Positions 26,500-39,240 of a DNA stretch of 64,000 bases are shown one piece after another; the stretch's first letter is position 1, and every line of letters starts with the position of its first letter. The stretch comes from Prosopocoilus inquinatus (Eukaryota; Arthropoda; Insecta; Coleoptera; Lucanidae): positions 885,001 through 949,000 of the forward strand of contig JAYKNF010000019.1 of NCBI GenBank assembly GCA_036172665.1, given 5' to 3'. The translations under genes were made by a program, and so were the position numbers. Under the pieces are notes generated by a model that worked only from the letters and a program-made list of their open reading frames with translations, was not told the origin of the DNA and ran no database searches.

Positions 26500-28540
26500 G
26501 ATAGATAAGTAAGGATCGATTAGATACAGCACAGGAACAACGCTAATACGTGTTGTTTCGTTTAAAACTATTTCCAGCTCCTGCGGCGTCGCAAAACTTT
26601 TTATCTCACATCAGACTTACTGGAGTCCATCCAAACGTCAAATAACATGTTAGATAAGTAAGGATCCTTTAGATACATCACAGGAACAACGCTAATAGGT
26701 GTTGTTTCGTTCAAAATTATTTCCAGCTTCTGCTGCGTCCGAGAACTTTGTATCTCACATCAGAGTTACTGGAGTCCGTCCAAACGTCAATTAACATGAT
26801 AGATGAGTAAGGATCGTTTAGATACATCACAGGAACAACGCTAATACGTGTTGTTTCGTTTAAAACTATTTCCAGCTCCTGCTGCGTCCAAAAACTTTGT
26901 ATCTCACATCAGACTTACTGGAGTCCATCCAAACGTCAAATAACATGTTAGATAAGTAAGGATCGTTTAGATACATCTCAGGAACGACGCTAATACGTGT
27001 TGTTTCGTTCAAAACTATTTCCAGCTTCTGCTGCGTCCGAAAATTTCGTATCTCACATTAGAGTTACTGGAGTTCATCCAAACGTCAAATAATATGATCG
27101 ATAAGTAAGGATCGATTAGATACAGCACAGGAACAACGCTAATACGTGTTGTTTCGTTCAAAACTATTTCCAGCTTCTGCTGCGTCCGATAACTTTGTAT
27201 CTCACATCAGAGTTACTGGAGTCCGTCGAAACGTCAAATAACATGATAGATGAGTAAGGATCGATTAGATACATCACAGGAACAACGCTAATACGTGTTG
27301 TTTCGTTTAAAACTATTTCTAGCTTCAGCTGCGTCCGAGAACTTCGTATCTCACATCTAAGTTACTGGAGTCCATCGAAACGCCAAATAACATGATAGAT
27401 GAGTAAGGATCGATTAGATACATCACAGGAATAACGCTAATGCGTGTTGTTTCGTTTAAAACTATTTCCAGCTTCTGCTGCGTCCGAGAACATCGTATCT
27501 CACGTCAGGGTTACTGGAGTCCATCCAAACGTCAAATAACATGATAGATAAGTAAGGATCGATTAGATACAGCACAGGAACAACGCTAATACGTGTTGTT
27601 TCGTTCAAAACTATTTCCAGCTTCTGCTGCGTCCGAAATCTTTGTATCTCTCATCAGACTTACTGGAGTCCATCCAAACGTCAAATAACATAGTAGATAA
27701 GTAAGGATCGTTTAGATACATCACAGGAACAACGCTAATTCGTGTTGTTTCGTTTAAAACTATTTCCAGCTCCTGCTGCGTCCAAAAACTTTGTATCTCA
27801 CATCAGACTTACTGGAGTCCATCCAAACGTCAAATAACATGTTAGATAAGTAAGGATCGTTTAGATGCATCACAGGAACAACGCTAATACGTGTTGTTTC
27901 GTTCAAAACTATTTCCAGCTTCTACTGCGTCCGAGAACTTTGTATCTCTCATCATAGTTACTGGAGTCCGTCCAAACGTCAAATAACATGATAGATGAGT
28001 AAGGATCGATTAGGTACATCACGGGAACAACGCTAATACGTGTTGTTTCATTTAAAACTATTTCCAGCTTCAGCTGCGTCCGAGAACTTCGTATCTCACA
28101 TCAGAGTTACTGGAGTCCATCGAAACGTCAAATAACATGATAGATAAGTAAGGATCGATTAGATACATCACAGGAACAACGCTAATACGTGTTGTTTCGT
28201 TCAAAACTATTTCCAGCTTCTGCTGCGTCCGAGAACTTCGTATCTCACATCTAAGTTACTGGAGTCCATCGAAACGCCAAATAACATGATAGATGAGTAA
28301 GGATCGATTAGATACATCACAGGAATAACGCTAATGCGTGTTGTTTCGTTTAAAACTATTTCCAGCTTCTGCTGCGTCCGAGAACATCGTATCTCACGTC
28401 AAGGTTACTGGAGTCCATCCAAACGTCAAATAACATGATAGATAAGTAAGGATCGATTAGATACAGCACAGGGACAACGCTAATACGTGTTGTTTCGTTC
28501 AAAACTATTTCCAGCTTCTGCTGCGTCCGAAATCTTTGTA
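26500..28540 (+). repeat. Higher-order block, copy at about 30560-32410
   Basis: Tracers AGGATCC (26661 and 30684) and TCTAGCTTC (27318 and 31341) match at 4023 bp, exactly 27 monomers. Just upstream CAATTAACAT (26341 and 30066) matches at 25 monomers, and just downstream AGCCCATCC (28561 and 32435) at 26. The two copies therefore differ by small whole-monomer gains and losses at both edges. Confidence 0.75.
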
Positions 28541-28689
28541 TCTCTCATCAGAGTTACTGGAGCCCATCCAAACGTCAAATAACATGATAGATGAGTAAGG
28601 ATCGATTAGATACATCACAGGAACAACGCTAATACGTGTTGTTTCGTTTAAAACTATTTCCAGCTTCTGCTGCGTCCGAAAACGTCGTA

Positions 28690-28900
28690 TCTCACATCAG
28701 AGTTACTGGAGTGCATCGAAACGTCAAATAACATGATAGATAAGTAAGGATCGATTAGATACATCACAGGAACAACGCTAATACGTGTTGTTTCGTTTAA
28801 AACTATTTCCAGCTTCTGCTGCGTCCGAAAACGTCGTATCTCACATCAGAGTTACTGGAGTGCATCGAAACGTCAAATAACATGATAGATAAGTAAGGAT
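28690..28900 (+). repeat. Single-monomer duplication, GAGTGCATCG units
   Basis: GTGCATCGAAACG occurs at 28711 and 28860, exactly 149 bp apart, in two apparently identical consecutive units. The same pair recurs near 32586 and 32735 and near 50018 and 50167, showing that the local doubling happened before the larger block was copied. Confidence 0.8.
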
Positions 28901-28997
28901 CGATTAGATACATCACAGGAACAAAGCTAATACTTGTTGTTTCGTTTAAAACTATTTCCAGCTTCTGCTGCGTCCGAGAACTTCGTATCTCACATCA

Positions 28998-29310
28998 GGG
29001 ATACTGGTGTCCATCCAAACGTCAAATAACATGTTAGATAAGTAAGGATCGTTTAGATACATCACAGGAACAACGCTAATAGGTGTTGTTTCGTTCAAAA
29101 CTATTTCCAGCTTCTGCTGCGTCCGAAATCTTTGTATCTCTCATCAGAGTTACTGGAGCCCATCCAAACGTCAAATAACATGATAGATGAGTAAGGATCG
29201 ATTAGATACATCACAGGAACAACGCTAATACGTGTTGTTTCGTTTAAAACTATTTCCAGCTTCTGCTGCGTCCGAGAACTTCGTATCTCACATCAGGGAT
29301 ACTGGTGTCC
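28998..29310 (+). repeat. Two-monomer duplication of the GGGATACTGGTGTCC class
   Basis: The variant GGGATACTGGTGTCC is at 28998 and 29296, 298 bp apart, each followed by an AATAGGTG unit with GGAGCCCATCC. Further copies of this class are at 33170, 47921, 50603, 50752 and 62672. None is seen in the first 28 kb. Confidence 0.8.
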
Positions 29311-31466
29311 ATCCAAACGTCAAATAACATGTTAGATAAGTAAGGATCGTTTAGATACATCACAGGAACAACGCTAATAGGTGTTGTTTCGTTCAAAACT
29401 ATTTCCAGCTTCTGCTGCGTCCGAAATCTTTGTATCTCTCATCAGAGTTACTGGAGCCCATCCAAACGTCAAATAACATGATAGATGAGTAAGGATCGAT
29501 TAGATACATCACAGGAACAACGCTAATACGTGTTGTTTCGTTTAAAACTATTTCCAGCTCCTGCTGCGTCCCAAAACTTTGTATCTCACATCAGACTTAC
29601 TGGAGTCCATCCAAACGTCAAATAACATGTTAGATAAGTAAGGATCGTTTAGATACATCACAGGAACAACGCTAATGCGTGTTGTTTCGTTTAAAACTAT
29701 TTCCAGCTCCTGCTGCGTCCGAGAACTTTGTATCTCACATCAGAGTTACTGGAGTCTGTCCAAACTTCAAATAACATGATAGAAGAGTAAGGATCGTTTA
29801 GATACATCACAGGAACAACGCTAATACGTGTTGTTTCGTTTAAAACTATTTCCAGCTCCTGCTGCGTCCAAAAACTTTGTATCTCACATCAGACTTACTG
29901 GAGTCCATCCAAACGTCAAATAACATGTTAGATAAGTAAGGATCGTTTCGATACATCACAGGTACAACGCTAATACGTGTTGTTTCGTTCAAAACTATTT
30001 CCAGCTTCTACTGCGTCCGAGAACTTTGAATCTCTCATCAGAGTTACTGGAGTCCGTCCAAACGTCAATTAACATGATAGATGAGTAAGGATCGATTAGA
30101 TACATCACAGGAACAACGCTAATACGTGTTGTATCGTTTAAAACTATTTCCAGCTTCTGCTGCGTCCGAAAACTTTGTATCTCACATCAGACTTACTGGA
30201 GTCCATCCAAACGTCAAATAACATGTTAGAGAAGTAAGGATCGTTTAGATACATCACAGGAACGACGCTAATACGTGTTGTTTCGTTCAAAACTATTTCC
30301 AGCTTCTACTGCGTCCGAGAACTTTGTATCTCTCATCATAGTTACTGGAGTCCGTCCAAACGTCAAATAACATGATAGATGAGTAAGGATCGATTAGGTA
30401 CATCACAGAAACAACGCTAATACGTGTTGTTTCATTTAAAACTATTTCCAGCTTCAGCTGCGTCCGAGAACTTCGTATCTCACATCTAAGTTACTGGAGT
30501 CCATCGAAACGTCAAATAACATGATAGATAAGTGAGGATCGATTAGATACAGCACAGGAACAACGCTAATACGTGTTGTTTCGTTTAAAACTATTTCCAG
30601 CTCCTGCTGCGTCGCAAAACTTTTTATCTCACATCAGACTTACTGGAGTCCATCCAAACGTCAAATAACATGTTAGATAAGTAAGGATCCTTTAGATACA
30701 TCACAGGAACAACGCTAATAGGTGTTGTTTCGTTCAAAATTATTTCCAGCTTCTGCTGCGTCCGAGAACTTTGTATCTCACATCAGAGTTACTGGAGTCC
30801 GTCCAAACGTCAATTAACATGATAGATGAGTAAGGATCGTTTAGATACATCACAGGAACAACGCTAATACGTGTTGTTTCGTTTAAAACTATTTCCAGCT
30901 CCTGCTGCGTCCAAAAACTTTGTATCTCACATCAGACTTACTGGAGTCCATCCAAACGTCAAATAACATGTTAGAGAAGTAAGGATCGTTTAGATACATC
31001 ACAGGAACGACGCTAATACGTGTTGTTTCGTTCAAAACTATTTCCAGCTTCTGCTGCGTCCGAAAATTTCGTATCTCACATTAGAGTTACTGGAGTTCAT
31101 CCAAACGTCAAATAACATGATAGATAAGTAAGGATCGATTAGATACAGCACAGGAACAACGCTAATACGTGTTGTTTCGTTCAAAACTATTTCCAGCTTC
31201 TGCTGCGTCCGATAACTTTGTATCTCACATCAGAGTTACTGGAGTCCGTCGAAACGTCAAATAACATGATAGATGAGTAAGGATCGATTAGATACATCAC
31301 AGGAACAACGCTAATACGTGTTGTTTCGTTTAAAACTATTTCTAGCTTCAGCTGCGTCCGAGAACTTCGTATCTCACATCTAAGTTACTGGAGTCCATCG
31401 AAACGCCAAATAACATGATAGATGAGTAAGGATCGATTAGATACATCACAGGAATAACGCTAATGC

Positions 31467-33290
31467 GTGTTGTTTCGTTTAAAACTATTTCCAGCTTCTG
31501 CTGCGTCCGAGAACATCGTATCTCACGTCAGGGTTACTGGAGTCCATCCAAACGTCAAATAACATGATAGATAAGTAAGGATCGATTAGATACAGCACAG
31601 GAACAACGCTAATACGTGTTGTTTCGTTCAAAACTATTTCCAGCTTCTGCTGCGTCCGAAATCTTTGTATCTCTCATCAGACTTACTGGAGTCCATCCAA
31701 ACGTCAAATAACATGGTAGATAAGTAAGGATCGTTTAGATACATCACAGGAACAACGCTAATTCGTGTTGTTTCGTTTAAAACTATTTCCAGCTCCTGCT
31801 GCGTCCAAAAACTTTGTATCTCACATCAGACTTACTGGAGTCCATCCAAACGTCAAATAACATGTTAGATAAGTAAGGATCGTTTAGATGCATCACAGGA
31901 ACAACGCTAATACGTGTTGTTTCGTTCAAAACTATTTCCAGCTTCTACTGCGTCCGAGAACTTTGTATCTCTCATCATAGTTACTGGAGTCCGTCCAAAC
32001 GTCAAATAACATGATAGATGAGTAAGGATCGATTAGGTACATCACAGAAACAACGCTAATACGTGTTGTTTCATTTAAAACTATTTCCAGCTTCAGCTGC
32101 GTCCGAGAACTTCGTATCTCACATCTAAGTTACTGGAGTCCATCGAAACGCCAAATAACATGATAGATGAGTAAGGATCGATTAGATACATCACAGGAAT
32201 AACGCTAATGCGTGTTGTTTCGTTTAAAACTATTTCCAGCTTCTGCTGCGTCCGAGAACATCGTATCTCACGTCAGGGTTACTGGAGTCCATCCAAACGT
32301 CAAATAACATGATAGATAAGTAAGGATCGATTAGATACAGCACAGGAACAACGCTAATACGTGTTGTTTCGTTCAAAACTATTTCCAGCTTCTGCTGCGT
32401 CCGAAATCTTTGTATCTCTCATCAGAGTTACTGGAGCCCATCCAAACGTCAAATAACATGATAGATGAGTAAGGATCGATTAGATACATCACAGGAACAA
32501 CGCTAATACGTGTTGTTTCGTTTAAAACTATTTCCAGCTTCTGCTGCGTCCGAAAACGTCGTATCTCACATCAGAGTTACTGGAGTGCATCGAAACGTCA
32601 AATAACATGATAGATAAGTAAGGATCGATTAGATACATCACAGGAACAACGCTAATACGTGTTGTTTCGTTTAAAACTATTTCCAGCTTCTGCTGCGTCC
32701 GAAAACGTCGTATCTCACATCAGAGTTACTGGAGTGCATCGAAACGTCAAATAACATGATAGATAAGTAAGGATCGATTAGATACATCACAGGAACAACG
32801 CTAATACGTGTTGTTTCGTTTAAAACTATTTCCAGCTTCTGCTGCGTCCGAAAACGTCGTATCTCACATCAGAGCTACTGGAGTCCATCGAAACGCCAAG
32901 TAACATGATATATGAGTAAGGATCGATTAGATACAGCACAGGAACAACGCTAATACGTGTTGTTTCGTTTAAAACTATTTCCAGCTTCTACTGCGTCCGA
33001 GAACTTTGAATCTCTCATCAGAGTTACTGGAGTCCGTCCAAACGTCAAATAACATGATAGATGAGTAAGGATCGATTAGATACATCACAGGAACAACGCT
33101 AATACGTGTTGTTTCGTTTAAAACTATTTCCAGCTTCTGCTGCGTCCGAGAACTTCGTATCTCACATCAGGGATACTGGTGTCCATCCAAACGTCAAATA
33201 ACATGTTAGATAAGTAAGGATCGTTTAGATACATCACAGGAACAACGCTAATAGGTGTTGTTTCGTTCAAAACTATTTCCAGCTTCTGCT
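31467..33290 (+). repeat. 12-monomer block, copy at about 48900-50723
   Basis: The offset is 17433, exactly 117 monomers. Tracers are ATCACAGAAA (32041 and 49474) and GGGATACTGG (33170 and 50603). The paired GAGTGCATCG units are in both. The copy ends near 50723 in a chimeric unit. Confidence 0.8.
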
Positions 33291-33829
33291 GCGTCCGAAA
33301 TCTTTGTATCTCTCATCAGAGTTACTGGAGCCCATCCAAACGTCAAATAACATGATAGATGAGTAAGGATCGATTAGATACATCACAGGAACAACGCTAA
33401 TACGTGTTGTTTCGTTTAAAACTATTTCCAGTTCCTGCTGCGTCCCAAAACTTTGTATCTCACATCAGACTTACTGGAGTCCATCCAAACGTCAAATAAC
33501 ATGTTAGATAAGTAAGGATCGTTTAGATACATCACAGGAACAACGCTAATAGTTGTTGTTTCGTTCAAAACTATTTCCAGCTTCTGCTGCGTCCGATATC
33601 TTTGTATCTCACATCAGAGTTCCTAGAGTACATCCAAACGTCAAATAACATGATATATGAGTAAGGATCGATTAGATACATCACAGGAACAACGCTAATG
33701 CGTGTTGTTTCGGTCAAAACTATTTCCAGCTTCTACTGCGTCCGAGAACTTTGTATCTCTCATCAGAGTTACTGGAGTCCGTCCAAACGTCAAATAACAT
33801 GATAGATGAGTAAGGATCGATTAGATACA

Positions 33830-34427
33830 GCACAGGAACAACGCTAATATGTGTTGTTTCGTTTAAAACTATTTCCAGCTCCTGCTGCGTCCAAAAACTT
33901 TGTATCTCACATCAGACTTACTGGAGTCCATCCAAACGTTAAATAACATGTTAGATAAGTAAGGATCGTTTAGATACATCACAGGAACAACGCTAATACG
34001 TGTTGTTTCGTTCAAAACTATTTCCAGCTTCTACTGCGTCCGAGAAATTTGAATCTCTCATCAGAGTTACTGGAGTCCGTCCAAACGTCAAATAACATGA
34101 TAGATAAGTAAGGATCGATTAGATACAGCACAGGAACAACGCTAATATGTGTTGTTTCGTTTAAAACTATTTCCAGCTCCTGCTGCGTCCAAAAACTTTG
34201 TATCACACATCAGACTTACTGGAGTCCATCCAAACGTTAAATAACATGTTAGATAAGTAAGGATCGTTTAGATACATCACAGGAACAACGCTAATACGTG
34301 TTGTTTCGTTCAAAACTATTTCCAGCTTCTACTGCGTCCGAGAAATTTGAATCTCTCATCAGAGTTACTGGAGTCCGTCCAAACGTCAAATAACATGATA
34401 GATGAGTAAGGATCGATTAGATACATC
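33830..34427 (+). repeat. Two-monomer (298-bp) tandem duplication
   Basis: GAGAAATTTG occurs at 34042 and 34340, 298 bp apart, and the AATATGTG unit before each is the same. The second AATATGTG unit has one private change (TATCACACATC near 34202). The copies are otherwise alike, so the duplication looks recent. Confidence 0.8.
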
Positions 34428-35779
34428 ACAGGAACAACGCTAATACGTGTTGTTTCGTTTAAAACTATTTCCAGCTCCTGCTGCGTCCCAAAACTTTGTA
34501 TCTCACATCAGACTTACTGGAGTCCATCCAAACGTCAAATAACATGTTAGATAAGTAAGGATCGTTTAGATACATCACAGGAACAACGCTAATAGGTGTT
34601 GTTTCGTTCAAAACTATTTCCAGCTTCTGCTGCGTCCGATATCTTTGTATCTCACATCAGAGTTCCTAGAGTACATCCAAACGTCAAATAACATGATAGA
34701 TGAGTAAGGATCGATTAGATACATCACAGGAACAACGCTAATGCGTGTTGTTTCGGTCAAAACTATTTCCAGCTTCTACTGCGTCCGAGAACTTTGTATC
34801 TCTCATCAGAGTTACTGGAGTCCGTCCAAACGTCAAATAACATGATAGATGAGTAAGGATCGTTTAGATACATCACAGGAACATCGCTAATGCGTGTTGT
34901 TTCGTTTAAAACTATTTCCAGCTTCTGATGCGTCCGAAAACTTCGTATCTCACATCAGAGTTACTGGAGTCCATCGAAAAGCCAAATAACATGATAGATA
35001 AGTAAGGATCGTTTAGATACATCACAGGAACAACGCTAATTCGTGTTGTTTCGTTTAAAACTATTTCCAGCTCCTGCTGCGTCCAAAAACTTTGTATCTC
35101 ACATCAGACTTACTGGAGTCCATCCAAACGTCAAATAACATGTTAGATAAGTAAGGATCGATTAGATACATCACAGGAACAACGCTAATGCGTGTTGTTT
35201 CGTTTAAAACTATTTCCAGCTTCTGCTGCGTCCGAAAACGTCGTATCTCACATCAGAGCTACTGGAGTCCATCGAAACGCCAAATAACATGATAGATGAG
35301 TAAGGATCGATTAGATACATCACAGGAACAACGCTAATACGTGTTGTTTCATTTAAAATTATTTCCAGCTTCAGCTGCGTCCGAGAACTTCGTATCTCAC
35401 ATCAAAGTTACTGGAGTCTATCGAAACGCCAAATAACATTATAGATGAGTAAGGATCGATTAGATACATCACAGGAACAACGCTAATACGTGTTGTTTCG
35501 TTCAAAACTATTTCCAGCTTCTGCTGCGTCCAAAAACATTGTATCTCACATCAGAGTTACTGAAGTCCATCCAAACGTAAAATAACATGATAGATGAGTA
35601 AGGATCGATTAGATACATCACAGGAACATCGCTAATAGGTGTTGTTTCGTTCAAAACTATTTCCAGCTTCTGCTGCGTCCGAAATCTTTGTATCTCTCAT
35701 CAGAGATACTGGAGTCCATCCAAACGTAAAATAACATGATAGATGAGTAAGGATCGATTAGATACATCACAGGAACATC

Positions 35780-38700
35780 GCTAATAGGTGTTGTTTCGTT
35801 TAAAACTATTTCCAGCTTCTGCTGCGTCCGAAAATTTCGTATCTCACATTAGAGTTACTGGAGTCCATCCAAACGTCAAATAACATGATAGATAAGTAAG
35901 GATCGATTAGATACAGCACAGGAACAACGCTAATACGTGTTGTTTCGTTTAAAACTATTTCCAGCTTCAACTGCGTCCGAGAACTTCGTATCTCACATCA
36001 AAGTTACTGGAGTCCATCGAAACGCCAAATAGCATGATAGATGAGTAAGGATCGATTAGATACATCACAGGAACAACGCTAATGCGTGTTGTTTCGTTTA
36101 AAACTATTTCCAGCTTCTGCTGCGTCCGAAAACGTCGTATCTCACATCAGAGCTACTGGAGTCCATCGAAACGCCAAATAACATGATATATGAGTTAGGA
36201 TCGATTAGATACAGCACAGGAACAACGCTAATACGTGTTGTTTCGTTTAAAACTATTTCCAGCTCCTGCTGCGCCCAAAAACTTTGTATCTCACATCAGA
36301 CTTACTGGAGTCCATCCAAACGTCAAATAACATGTTAGATAAGTAAGGATCGTTTAGATACATCACAGGAACAACGCTAATAGGTGTTGTTTCGTTCAAA
36401 ACTATTTCCAGCTTCTGCTGCGTCCGAAATCTTTATATCTCTCATCAGAGTCACTGGAGTCCATCCAAACGTCAAATAACATGATAGATGAGTAAGGATC
36501 GATTAGATACATCACAGGAACAACGCTAATACGTGTTGTTTCGTTTAAAACTATTTCCAGCTCCTGCTGCGTCCCAAAACTTTGTATCTCACATCAGACT
36601 TACTGGAGTCCATCCAAACGTCAAATAACATGTTAGATAAGTAAGGATCGTTTAGATACATCACAGGAACAACGCTAATAGGTGTTGTTTCGTTCAAAAC
36701 TATTTCCAGCTTCTGCTGCGTCCGATATCTTTGTATCTCACATCAGAGTTCCTAGAGTACATCCAAACGTCAAATAACATGATAGATGAGTAAGGATCGA
36801 TTAGATACATCACAGGAACAACGCTAATGCGTGTTGTTTCGGTCAAAACTATTTCCAGCTTCTACTGCGTCCGAGAACTTTGTATCTCTCATCAGAGTTA
36901 CTGGAGTCCGTCCAAACGTCAAATAACATGATAGATGAGTAAGGATCGTTTAGATACATCACAGGAACATCGCTAATGCGTGTTGTTTCGTTTAAAACTA
37001 TTTCCAGCTTCTGATGCGTCCGAAAACTTCGTATCTCACATCAGAGTTACTGGAGTCCATCGAAAAGCCAAATAACATGATAGATGAGTAAGGATCGATT
37101 AGATACTACACAGGAACAACGCTAATGCGTGTTGTTTCGTTCAAAACTATTTCCAGTTTCTGCTGCGTCCGAAATCTTTGTATCTCTCATCAGAGTTACT
37201 GGAGTCCATCCAAACGTCAAATAATATGATAGATGAGTAAGGATCGATTAGATACATCACAGGAACAACGCTAATACGTGTTGTTTCGTTTAAAACTATT
37301 TCCAGCTCCTGCTGCGTCCCAAAACTTTGTATCTCACATCAGACTTACTGGAGTCCATCCAAACGTCAAATAACATGTTAGATAAGTAAGGATCGTTTAG
37401 ATACATCACAGGAACAACGCTAATAGGTGTTGTTTCGTTCAAAACTATTTCCAGCTTCTACTGCGTCCGAGAACTTTGTATCTCTCATCAGAGTTACTGG
37501 AGTCCGTCCAAACGTCAAATAACATGATAGATGAGAAAGGATCGATTAGATACATCACAGGAACAACGCTAATACGTGTTGTTTCGTTTAAAACTATTTC
37601 CAGCTCCTGCTGCGTCCCAAAACTTTGTATCTCACATCAGACTTACTGGAGTCCATCCAAACGTCAAATAACATGTTAGATAAGTAAGGATCGTTTAGAT
37701 ACATCACAGGAACAACGCTAATACGTGTTGTTTCGTTTAAAACTATTTCCAGCTTCTGCTGCGTCCGAAAACGTCGTATCTCATATCAGAGTTACTGGAG
37801 TCCATCGAAACGTCAAATAACATGATAGATAAGTAAGGATCGATTAGATACAGCACAGGAACAACGCTAATATGTGTTGTTTCGTTTAAAACTATTTCCA
37901 GCTCCTGCTGCGTCCAAAAACTTTGTATCTCACATCAGACTTACTGGAGCCCATCCAAACGTTAAATAACATGTTAGATAAGTAAGGATCGTTTAGATAC
38001 ATCACAGGAACAACGGTAACACGTGTTGTTACGTTCAAAATTATTTCCAGCTTCTGCTGCGTCCGAGAACTTTGTATCTCACATCAGAGTTACTGGAGTC
38101 CGTCCAAACGTCAAATAAAATGATAGATGAGTAAGGATCGATTAGATACATCACAGGAACAACGCTAATACGTGTTGTTTCGTTTAAAACTATTTCCAGC
38201 TTCTGCTGCGTCCGAGAACTTCGTATCTCACGTCAGGGTTACTGGAGTCCATCCAAACGTCAAATAACATGATAGATAAGTAAGGATCGATTAGATACAT
38301 CACAGGAACAACGCTAATGGGTGTTGTTTCGTTTAAAACTATTTCCAGCTTATGCTGCGTCCGAGAACATCGTATCTCACGTCAGGTTTACTGGAGTCCA
38401 TCCAAACGTCAAATAACATGATAGATAAGTAAGGATCGATTAGATACATCACAGGAACAACGCTAATGCGTGTTGTTTCGTTTAAAACTATTTCCAGCTT
38501 CTCCTGCGTCCGAAAACGTCGTATCTCACATCAGAGCTACTGGACTCCATCGAAACGCCAAATAACATGATATATGAGTAAGGATCGATTAGATACAGCA
38601 CAGGAACAACGCTAATGCGTGCTGTTTCGTTTAAAACTATTTCCAGCTCCTGCTGCGTCCGAGAACTTTGTATCTCACATCAGAGTTACTGGAGTCTGTC

Positions 38701-39240
38701 CAAACGTCAAATAACATGATAGATGAGTAAGGATCGTTTAGATACATCACAGGAACAACGCTAATACTTGTTGTTTCGTTTAAAACTATTTCCAGCTCCT
38801 GCTGCGTCCAAAAACTTTGTATCTCACATCAGACTTACTGGAGTCCATCCAAACGTCAAATAACATGTTAGATAAGTAAGGATCGTCTAGATACATCACA
38901 GGAACAACGCTAATACGTGTTGTTTCGTTCAAAACTATTTCCAGCTTCTACTGCGTCCGAGAACTTTGAATCTCTCATCAGAGTTACTGGAGTCCGTCCA
39001 AACGTCAATTAACATGATAGATGAGTAAGGATCGATTAGATACATCACAGGAACAACGCTAATACGTGTTGTATCGTTTAAAACTATTTTCAGCTTCTGC
39101 TGCGTCCGAAAACTTCGTATCTCACATCAGAGTTACTGGAGTCCATCGAAACGTCAAATAACATGATAGATAAGTAAGGATCGATTAGATACAGCACAGG
39201 AACAACGCTAATACGTGTTGTTTCGTTTAAAACTATTTCC
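35780..39240 (+). repeat. 23-monomer block, copy at about 50829-54289
   Basis: The offset is 15049, exactly 101 monomers. Tracers are AAAATTTCGT (35831 and 50880), the GAGAAAGG or GAGAAAGT unit (open-frame starts 37476 and 52525) and GATCGTCTAG (38881 and 53930). It ends near 39240, where the left copy reads GCGTCCCAAAAC and the right copy GCGCCCAAAAAC. Confidence 0.85.

Noticed and set aside
34018..34206. Minus-strand open frame of 62 codons
   Set aside because: It is made of satellite sequence, opened by local single-base changes (GAGAAATTTG and TATCACACATC). Its complement is ordinary monomer and there is no coding signal.
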